Shown: positions 17,755 through 24,064 of the stretch, one piece after another
Layout of the letters: every line of letters begins with the position of its first letter
How positions within the stretch are numbered: position 1 is the first letter of the stretch
From: Streptomyces sp. WMMB 322
Lineage (GTDB): Bacteria; Actinomycetota; Actinomycetes; Streptomycetales; Streptomycetaceae
DNA length: 64,000 bases
Direction: 5' to 3'
Assembly (NCBI RefSeq): GCF_900090145.1
Contig: NZ_FMHI01000012.1
Span: forward strand, 62,001 to 126,000
The notes under the pieces: model-generated
What the model was told of the DNA's origin: nothing
Seen by the model: only the letters and a program-made list of their open reading frames with translations
The model's database searches: none
Translations under genes and position numbers: made by a program

Positions 17755-19017
17755 GTGACCACCTTCAAGGCCCCCAAGGGCACCTACGACCTCATCCCGC
17801 CCGAGTCCGCGGACTACCTGGCGGTGCGTGAGGCGCTATCGGCGCCGCTGCGCCGGGCCGGGTACGGCTACACCGAGACGCCGGGCTTCGAGCAGGTCGA
17901 GCTGTTCGCGCGCGGTGTCGGCGAGTCCACCGACATCGTCACCAAGGAGATGTACACCCTCACCACCAAGGGCGGCGACGAGCTCGCTCTGCGCCCGGAG
18001 GGGACCGCCTCCGTGCTGCGCGCCGCCCTGGAGGCCAGCCTCCACAAGAGCGGCAACCTCCCGGTGAAGCTGTGGTATTCGGGCTCGTACTATCGCTACG
18101 AGCGTCCCCAGAAGGGCCGCTACCGGCACTTCTCGCAGGTGGGCGCCGAGGCGATCGGCGCCGAAGACCCCTCGCTGGACGCCGAGTTGGTCATCCTGGC
18201 GCACGACGCGTACCGCTCGCTCGGGCTGCGCGACTTCCGCATCCTGCTCAACTCCCTCGGGGACAAGGAGTGCCGGCCCGTCTACCGCGCTGCGCTCCAG
18301 GAGTTCCTGAGGCGTCTGGAACTCGACGAGGACACGCGCCGCCGCATCGAGATCAACCCCCTGCGGGTCCTGGACGACAAGCGCGAGAGTGTCCAGCGTC
18401 AGCTCGCGGAGGCGCCGATGATGCGCGACCACCTGTGCGAGGCGTGCAAGTCGTACCACGAGCAGGTGCGGGAGCTGCTGACGGCGGCGGGCGTCGCCTA
18501 CGTGGACGACCCTCGTCTGGTGCGCGGCCTGGACTACTACACGCGCACCACGTTCGAGTTCGTGCACGACGGACTCGGTTCGCAGTCCGCCGTCGGCGGC
18601 GGCGGCCGCTACGACGGGCTGTCCGAGATGATCGGCGGCCCGGCGCTGCCGTCCGTCGGCTGGGCCCTGGGCGTCGACCGCACCGTCCTGGCGCTGCGCG
18701 CGGAGGGCGTGGAGCTCGAACTGCCTGCGACCACCGACGTGTTCGCGGTGCCGATCGGTGACGAGGCGCGTCGCGCGCTCTTCCGGGTGGTCACCGAGCT
18801 GCGCCGGGAGGGCGTCGCGGCCGACTTCGCGTACGGCGGCAAGGGCATGAAGAACGCGATGAAGTCGGCCAATCGTTCCGGCGCGCGCTACGCGTTGCTG
18901 GTCGGGGAGCGGGACCTGGCTCAGGGCGTGGCGCAGTTGAAGGACCTGCACACCGGTGAGCAGACCGCCGTGGCGCTCGACGGAGTCGTGGCCGAGGTGG
19001 CCGCGAAACTCCGCTGA
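17755..19017 (+). CDS. hisS: Histidyl-tRNA synthetase
   Basis: 420 aa class II aminoacyl-tRNA synthetase. It starts TTFKAPKGTYDLIPPES. Motif 2 lies in YSGSYYRYERPQKGRYRHFSQ, read in parts. The histidine A-region is LVRGLDYYTRTTFEFV, motif 3 is GWALGVDRT, and the C-terminal anticodon-binding domain (about 330-420) contains YGGKGMKNAMKSANRSGA. GTG 17755 lies 12 nt behind the MBL-fold gene. Confidence 0.95.
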   Translation: MTTFKAPKGTYDLIPPESADYLAVREALSAPLRRAGYGYTETPGFEQVELFARGVGESTDIVTKEMYTLTTKGGDELALRPEGTASVLRAALEASLHKSGNLPVKLWYSGSYYRYERPQKGRYRHFSQVGAEAIGAEDPSLDAELVILAHDAYRSLGLRDFRILLNSLGDKECRPVYRAALQEFLRRLELDEDTRRRIEINPLRVLDDKRESVQRQLAEAPMMRDHLCEACKSYHEQVRELLTAAGVAYVDDPRLVRGLDYYTRTTFEFVHDGLGSQSAVGGGGRYDGLSEMIGGPALPSVGWALGVDRTVLALRAEGVELELPATTDVFAVPIGDEARRALFRVVTELRREGVAADFAYGGKGMKNAMKSANRSGARYALLVGERDLAQGVAQLKDLHTGEQTAVALDGVVAEVAAKLR

Positions 19018-19088
19018 GACGGTGGGCCTTGGTGCAGAATGAAGCGGCAGACGGGGCAGAACACGACCGAGGACGGGAACTAGGGCTC

Positions 19089-19724
19089 ATGACCATGACG
19101 GCACCCCTCGACGACGCTCGCACGGGCACGGACGAGTCTCCCAGGAGCGTCGTCGGCGCCGGACGTGCCTTCGCCTGGATGCTGTTGGTCACGGGGGCCG
19201 CGGGACTGCTCTCGGCCTGGGTGATCACTCTCGACAAGATCAAGCTGGCGGAGAATCCGGACTTCACACCCGCGTGCAGTCTCAACCCGGTCATCTCCTG
19301 CGGCAACATCATGAAGAGCGAGCAGGCCGAGGCCTTCGGGGTGCCGAACCCGATGATCGGTCTCGTGGCGTACGGGATCGTGATCGGCGTCGGGATGAGC
19401 CTGCTCGCGGGCGCTCGCTTCCCGCGCTGGTACTGGCTGACGTTCAACGCCGGCACGCTCTTCGGCGTCGGGTTCTGCACCTGGCTGATGTACCAGTCGC
19501 TGTACGACATCGGTGCCCTGTGCCTGTGGTGCTGCCTCGCATGGGTCGCCACCATCGTCATGTTCTGGTACGTGACGGCGCACAACGTGCGGCACGGCTT
19601 CCTGCCCGCGCCGGCGCCCGCCCGGGGCTTTCTCGACGAGTTCCCCTGGGTGCTGCCGGTCCTGCACATCGGTGTCATCGGCCTCCTGGTCCTCATGCGC
19701 TGGTGGGAGTTCTGGACGGGCTGA
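19089..19724 (+). CDS. VKOR-family membrane thiol oxidoreductase
   Basis: 211 aa with five predicted membrane spans. The redox centre CLWC lies in the fourth span (GALCLWCCLAW). The paired loop cysteines are in CSLNPVISCGNIM between the first and second spans, which is the full four-cysteine set of vitamin K epoxide reductase homologues. In actinobacteria such proteins reoxidise a DsbA-like partner using menaquinone, and so drive disulfide formation in exported proteins. No DsbA-like gene is adjacent. ATG 19089 is the best start although its ribosome site (AGGG) is weak; a TTG at 19029 would add 20 hydrophilic residues. Confidence 0.85.
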   Translation: MTMTAPLDDARTGTDESPRSVVGAGRAFAWMLLVTGAAGLLSAWVITLDKIKLAENPDFTPACSLNPVISCGNIMKSEQAEAFGVPNPMIGLVAYGIVIGVGMSLLAGARFPRWYWLTFNAGTLFGVGFCTWLMYQSLYDIGALCLWCCLAWVATIVMFWYVTAHNVRHGFLPAPAPARGFLDEFPWVLPVLHIGVIGLLVLMRWWEFWTG

Positions 19725-19753
19725 GGCCGCGGGCCGAGGCACTCCCGTCACCG

Positions 19754-19776
19754 CTGTCGGAGGGTTGATTTAGGGT
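19754..19776 (+). promoter_or_regulatory. Probable DNA-damage (RecA-NDp/PafBC-type) promoter of rarA
   Basis: CTGTCGGAG, eight bases, then TAGGGT matches the TTGTCRGTG-N8-TANNNT damage motif at seven of nine upstream positions and fully in the -10 part, with exact spacing. The -10 lies seven bases before the rarA GTG, so the transcript is likely to be leaderless. Confidence 0.55.
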
Positions 19777-19783
19777 TCCTGAC

Positions 19784-21199
19784 GTGGAACCCGACCTGTT
19801 CACCGCGGCCGCAGAGGAACGCCGGGAGAAGGATCCGTCGGCCAGCCCGCTGGCGGTACGGATGCGTCCCCGCACTCTGGACGACGTCGTGGGCCAGCAG
19901 CACCTGCTGCGGCCCGGGTCTCCGCTGCGCCGCCTGGTCGGGGAGGGCGGCGGTGGCCCCGCCGGGCCTTCGTCGGTCATGCTGTGGGGCCCGCCGGGCA
20001 CCGGCAAGACCACCCTGGCGTACGTCGTCAGCCAGGCGACGGAGAAGCGCTTCGTGGAACTCTCCGCCATCACCGCGGGCGTCAAGGAAGTCCGGGCGGT
20101 CATCGAGAGCGCGCGGCGTTCGACCGGTGCGTACAGCAAGGACACCGTCCTCTTCCTCGACGAGATCCACCGGTTCAGCAAGGCCCAGCAGGACTCCCTG
20201 CTGCCCGCCGTCGAGAACCGCTGGGTCACCCTGATCGCGGCGACGACCGAGAACCCGTACTTCTCGGTGATCTCCCCGCTCCTGTCGCGCTCGCTCCTGC
20301 TGACGCTGGAGGCCCTCACCGACGAGGACGTGCGCTCCCTGCTGCGCCGCGCGGTGGAAGAGGAACGCGGCCTCGGCGGCTCGGTCACGCTTCCGCCCGA
20401 ATCGGAGAGCCATCTGCTGCGCATCGCGGGAGGCGACGCGCGGCGTGCGCTGACCGCGCTGGAGGCGGGTGCCGGCGCCGCGCTCGCCAAGGGGGAGCGG
20501 GCCGTCACTCTCGCCACTCTGGAAGAGGCGGTCGACAGGGCGGCCGTCACCTACGACCGCGACGGCGACCAGCACTACGACGTCGCGAGCGCTCTGATCA
20601 AGTCCATCCGCGGCTCGGACGTCGACGCCTCGCTGCACTACCTGGCCCGGATGATCGAGGCGGGGGAGGACCCCCGGTTCATCGCCCGCCGCCTGATGAT
20701 CTCTGCCAGCGAGGACATCGGCCTGGCCGATCCGACAGCGCTCCAGACGGCGGTGGCGGCGGCCCAGGCAGTCGCCATGATCGGCTTTCCCGAGGCCCGC
20801 ATCACCCTGGGCCACGCGGTCGTCGCACTCGCCCTCGCCCCGAAGTCGAATGCCGCGTATCTCGCCGTCGACGCAGCCCTCGCCGACGTACGGAACGGGG
20901 CGGCAGGGCCCGTCCCCGCACATCTGCGCGACACCCACTACCAGGGCTCGGCGAAGCTCGGCCACGGCAAGGGATACCAGTACCCGCACGACCTGCCGGG
21001 CGGCATCGCGGCACAGCAGTACGCCCCGGACGCGATCCACGGCAAGCGCTACTACGAACCGACGCGCTACGGCGCCGAGGCCCGCTACGCCGAGGTGGCC
21101 GAGCGGGTTCGAGAGCGGCTGCGCGGCGCCGCCCCGGCGTCCGAGGAACCACGGGCCGCGGAGGAGGCCCACAAGTCCCGCAAGCCGCAGGAGGGTTGA
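19784..21199 (+). CDS. rarA: Replication-associated recombination protein RarA (MgsA)
   Basis: 471 aa AAA+ clamp-loader-like ATPase acting at stalled replication forks. Walker A is GPPGTGKTTLA, Walker B is VLFLDEIHRF, and sensor 1 is LIAATTENPYFSV. The C-terminal tetramerisation domain has SIRGSDVDASLHYLARM, split, and ends with the family hallmark YQYPHDLPGG followed by YYEPTRYGAEA. GTG 19784 is preceded by a promoter-like -10 and no ribosome-binding sequence, which fits a leaderless mRNA. Confidence 0.93.
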   Translation: MEPDLFTAAAEERREKDPSASPLAVRMRPRTLDDVVGQQHLLRPGSPLRRLVGEGGGGPAGPSSVMLWGPPGTGKTTLAYVVSQATEKRFVELSAITAGVKEVRAVIESARRSTGAYSKDTVLFLDEIHRFSKAQQDSLLPAVENRWVTLIAATTENPYFSVISPLLSRSLLLTLEALTDEDVRSLLRRAVEEERGLGGSVTLPPESESHLLRIAGGDARRALTALEAGAGAALAKGERAVTLATLEEAVDRAAVTYDRDGDQHYDVASALIKSIRGSDVDASLHYLARMIEAGEDPRFIARRLMISASEDIGLADPTALQTAVAAAQAVAMIGFPEARITLGHAVVALALAPKSNAAYLAVDAALADVRNGAAGPVPAHLRDTHYQGSAKLGHGKGYQYPHDLPGGIAAQQYAPDAIHGKRYYEPTRYGAEARYAEVAERVRERLRGAAPASEEPRAAEEAHKSRKPQEG

Positions 21200-21271
21200 G
21201 CCGGACGGGACGGGCGCCGGCCGGGTTTGCGCACCACCGCACACCTTCCCCCGTGCATGCGCCGGCGCCCG

Positions 21272-22123
21272 TTACTGTGCGGCGGCTTCGAAGAGGAGAC
21301 GCATCGCCCGCCGCAGCCCAGCGACCTCGTCGACCGGTTCCGGGAACTCGAACCGGGCGTCGAAGCACGCCGAAGGGGGTTGCCCCTCGAGGTCGCAGAA
21401 CCGCACCCGCATCCCGTAGCGGTCCAGAGCCAGTGGAACCGCCCGGGCGCCCTCGGCCGCGCAGGCCGGCCCGGAGTCGCCCAGGAGCGAGCACAGGGTG
21501 CGCATCTGATCGTCGTGCGAGGAGGCCAGGTGCTGGAGCAGCTCCGCCTCGTGGGGCGCCAGCGGATCCGGTGCCGCCGCCGCGAAGTCGTCGGGTTCGA
21601 CCGCGTCGGAGCCCCACAGATCCTCGATGTGCGCCTCGCCGACCTCCAGCCGCAGCAGGACCCACGCCATCTCGGCGGCGGGTGGCCCGGCCGGGTGCCG
21701 CTCGGACAGCAGCCGTGCGAGCGCGGCACGTTCACCGGGCCGCGCCGCGGTCAGCCAGCCCGCCACCCGTGCCCTGCCCCGTATGCGGCGCGGGACCGCG
21801 ACGGGGGCGACGTCGGTGATTTCCATCACCGCGACGAGCTCGTCGCCGCTTGCGTGTTCCGCGACCTGTGCGGCCTGCGAGGAGGCGGGGACGAGGAGGA
21901 CCACGTCACCGTCGTCCGTGACGGCGCGGGCCTCCGGGCTGCCGTGTCCGGACGGCGCCGGGTCCGCCGACCGGACTCCGGGAATGTCCAGCACGGCCGA
22001 TACGCTGGATTCCACGAGAGTTCGTACGCGCTCTGCGGCAGTAGGTGCCCGGGCGTCTTCCACGGGACGCGGCTGTCCCCGGCCGGTGTCAATGCCGGAG
22101 CGGGGAATCCCAGGTCGAAACAT
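21272..22123 (-). CDS. DUF2470-domain protein, possibly iron-regulated
   Basis: 283 aa, soluble. The C-terminal part (about 185-280) matches DUF2470: EAELLQHLASSHDDQ, then AVPLALDRYGMRVRF and a final helix. This domain also forms the C-terminal part of PNPOx-like heme-handling proteins of the HugZ/HutZ type. The N-terminal half has a split-barrel-like pattern with alternating hydrophobics (VVLLVPASS, LVAVMEITDVAPV). ATG 22123 follows GGAGGAGA. The iron box directly upstream suggests that the protein serves heme or iron metabolism. Domain assignment is by motif; the heme link is inference. Confidence 0.8.
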   Translation of the reverse strand: MFRPGIPRSGIDTGRGQPRPVEDARAPTAAERVRTLVESSVSAVLDIPGVRSADPAPSGHGSPEARAVTDDGDVVLLVPASSQAAQVAEHASGDELVAVMEITDVAPVAVPRRIRGRARVAGWLTAARPGERAALARLLSERHPAGPPAAEMAWVLLRLEVGEAHIEDLWGSDAVEPDDFAAAAPDPLAPHEAELLQHLASSHDDQMRTLCSLLGDSGPACAAEGARAVPLALDRYGMRVRFCDLEGQPPSACFDARFEFPEPVDEVAGLRRAMRLLFEAAAQ

Positions 22124-22137
22124 ACGTTCTCCTCCGC

Positions 22138-22156
22138 TAAGGTAAGCCTCACCTAA
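22138..22156. promoter_or_regulatory. Iron box (DmdR1/IdeR operator) between the DUF2470 gene and rpsD
   Basis: The 19-mer TAAGGTAAGCCTCACCTAA matches the IdeR/DtxR-family consensus TWAGGTWAGSCTWACCTWA at 18 of 19 positions. It ends one base from the ribosome site of the minus-strand DUF2470 gene and lies 20 bp before the rpsD GTG. On the minus strand it overlaps a plausible -10 (TTAGGT), so binding should block that promoter. Confidence 0.8.
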
Positions 22157-22176
22157 CTTACATGGAGGTCTGTTCA

Positions 22177-22788
22177 GTGAACCAGTCGCGTCCCAAGGTC
22201 AAGAAGTCGCGTGCGCTCGGCATCGCGCTGACCCCGAAGGCCGTGAAGTACTTCGAGCACCGGCCCTACCCGCCGGGGGAGCACGGCCGGGGCCGCAAGC
22301 AGAACAGTGACTACAAGGTCCGGCTGCTGGAGAAGCAGCGTCTGCGTGCCCAGTACGACATCAGCGAGCGCCAGATGGTCCGCGCCTACGACCGCGCCCG
22401 CAAGACGGAAGGCAAGACCAGCGACGCGCTCGTCATCGAGCTCGAGCGGCGCCTCGACGCGCTCGTGCTCCGCTCCGGCCTGGCCCGTACGATCTACCAG
22501 GCCCGTCAGATGGTCGTGCACGGGCACATCGCCGTGAACGACCGGAAGGTCGACAAGCCCTCCTACCGGCTCAAGCCGGACGACGTGGTGCGCGTCCGCG
22601 AGCGCAGCCGCACCAAGCACCCCTTCCTGGTCGCACGCGAGGGCGGCTACGCGCCCGACGGTGAGACTCCGCGCTACCTCGAGGTCAACCTGGAGGCGCT
22701 CGCGTTCCGCCTGGACCGCACGCCCAACCGCAAGGAGATTCCTGTGGTTTGCGACGAGCAGATGGTCATCGAGTACTACGCACGCTGA
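22177..22788 (+). CDS. rpsD: 30S ribosomal protein S4
   Basis: 203 aa primary rRNA-binding protein of the small-subunit body. It begins NQSRPKVKKSRALG and has the S4 RNA-binding domain (LERRLDALVLRSGLARTIYQ, in parts, about 95-160), including ARQMVVHGHIAVN. The zinc cysteines of the C+ form of S4 are absent, so this is the C-minus paralogue type. GTG 22177 is chosen over an earlier ATG at 22162 because GGAGG (22164-22168) lies eight bases upstream and the start then matches streptomycete S4. It stands alone, away from the large ribosomal operons. Confidence 0.95.
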   Translation: MNQSRPKVKKSRALGIALTPKAVKYFEHRPYPPGEHGRGRKQNSDYKVRLLEKQRLRAQYDISERQMVRAYDRARKTEGKTSDALVIELERRLDALVLRSGLARTIYQARQMVVHGHIAVNDRKVDKPSYRLKPDDVVRVRERSRTKHPFLVAREGGYAPDGETPRYLEVNLEALAFRLDRTPNRKEIPVVCDEQMVIEYYAR

Positions 22789-23274
22789 GCCCGCGGGAGC
22801 GACGGGGGCGGCACAGCCGGGCGGCACGCCCGGACCGCGCGTGCGGCGCCCTTCGCCGTCGCTGAGCCCGCGGAGCGCGCAACAGGACGGCACAGCCCGC
22901 CTGCCGCGTGCGCCGGGCCCTGTGCGCCCGGCGCCGGCGCGGCGGGCTGCCGCGCACCCGTGAGGCCTCAACCCGCCCCGGGCGTGCACATGTTCACCCC
23001 GACCTGGTGCAACGCCCTTGCCGCACGGGCCCTTTCGGGGCTGTCCGCTGCGTCCGTCGCGGGCTGTGCCGTCACGGCCGCACCTGCTCCGCCGGCGGAG
23101 CACGCCCTCCCTCCTGCTCCGATGCCGTCATTTATGCGGTACGAGCGGCACTCGCGGGCGCGATAGGCTCGGTACCAGCCTCCGCTGCCCGCAGCGGGTG
23201 CCGGACGCGGTCCGCGAGCGAGCGCGTCCCGGAGCGGAGGCGGACCCCGAACGACCCGAGGGAAGCGGTGCAGC
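22789..23274 (+). other. Gene-free stretch between rpsD and the DUF948 gene
   Basis: 486 nt of very GC-rich sequence. A 7-bp hairpin (22817-22833) shortly after rpsD may help end its transcript. TAGGCT at 23164-23169 is a possible -10 for the downstream alaS operon, with a leader of about 100 nt. I see no credible gene. Confidence 0.5.
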
Positions 23275-23718
23275 GTGTCCGGTGGAGAAGTGGCCGGCCT
23301 CCTCGTGGCGGTCTTCTGGGCGATTCTGGTCTCGTTCCTCGCCGTGGTGCTGGTGAGGCTCGCACAGACGCTCAAGGCGGCCACCAAGCTGGTGACGGGT
23401 GTGACGGAACGGGCCGTCCCCCTGCTGGGAGAGGCGTCCGCGACGGTGCGCTCCGCGCAGACCCAGCTGGCCCGGGTGGACGCGATCGCGACGGACGTCC
23501 AGGAGGTCGCCTCCAACGCCTCTGCGCTCTCCTCCACCGTCTCGACCACATTCGGCGGACCGCTGGTGAAGGTCGCGGCCTTCGGCTACGGCGTACGGCG
23601 TGCGCTCGGCCGGAAGGCGAAGGGCTCCGCACAGCAGACGCCGCCGCCCGTCGTCGTCTCCCGCACGCTGCCGGGTGCCCGGCGCGGCGGGCGCGGGCGT
23701 GAACGAGGGAAGGGCTGA
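23275..23718 (+). CDS. DUF948 membrane protein
   Basis: 147 aa. An N-terminal membrane span (VAGLLVAVFWAILVSFLAVV) is followed by a long amphipathic helix with the DUF948 pattern (LTQ/KAATKLVTGVTERAVPLL, then DAIATDVQEVASNASALSSTVS). It ends in a basic, disordered tail. Function unknown. GTG 23275. It is the first gene of a unit with the DUF6167 gene and alaS, an order I recall as conserved in Streptomyces and with a comparable pair in mycobacteria. Confidence 0.85.
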   Translation: MSGGEVAGLLVAVFWAILVSFLAVVLVRLAQTLKAATKLVTGVTERAVPLLGEASATVRSAQTQLARVDAIATDVQEVASNASALSSTVSTTFGGPLVKVAAFGYGVRRALGRKAKGSAQQTPPPVVVSRTLPGARRGGRGRERGKG

Positions 23719-23725
23719 TCCGCAG

Positions 23726-24064
23726 ATGTTCCGCCGAGCCTTCTGGTTCACCACCGGCGCCGCAGCCGGTGTGTGGGCGACCGCCAAGGTCCAGCGCAAG
23801 CTGCGCTCCCTCGCGCCCGACGCGCTCGCGGTGCGTGCCGCCGACAAGGCCGTCCAGGGCGGCCACCGCCTCAAGGACTTCGCTCTCGACGTACGGGCCG
23901 GAATGGCCCAGCGCGAAGGCGAGTTGAACGACGCTCTCGGGCTGTCCGCACCGCCGGCCGGCCAGGGCCGCGGGCTCCCCGCCCAGGCCCGCAGGGCAGA
24001 ACTGGGCCCGGCGCACCACCGGCAGGGCCCCGACCGACCACACGACCGAAACGAGGACCACTGA
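23726..24064 (+). CDS. DUF6167-family small membrane protein
   Basis: 112 aa. MFRRAFWFTTGAAAGVWATAK forms a short membrane-targeting N-terminus, followed by an amphipathic helix (RKLRSLAPDALAVRAADKAV, then LKDFALDVRAGMAQREGELN) and a low-complexity polar tail. ATG 23726 begins seven bases after the DUF948 stop, and the stop codon overlaps the alaS ATG. Function is unknown. The pairing with the DUF948 gene suggests the two form a small membrane complex. Confidence 0.82.
   Translation: MFRRAFWFTTGAAAGVWATAKVQRKLRSLAPDALAVRAADKAVQGGHRLKDFALDVRAGMAQREGELNDALGLSAPPAGQGRGLPAQARRAELGPAHHRQGPDRPHDRNEDH

Noticed and set aside
22960..23166. A 68-codon frame with a lipobox-like SVAGC after rpsD
   Set aside because: No ribosome site, no hydrophobic signal core of normal length, and intergenic-type composition.
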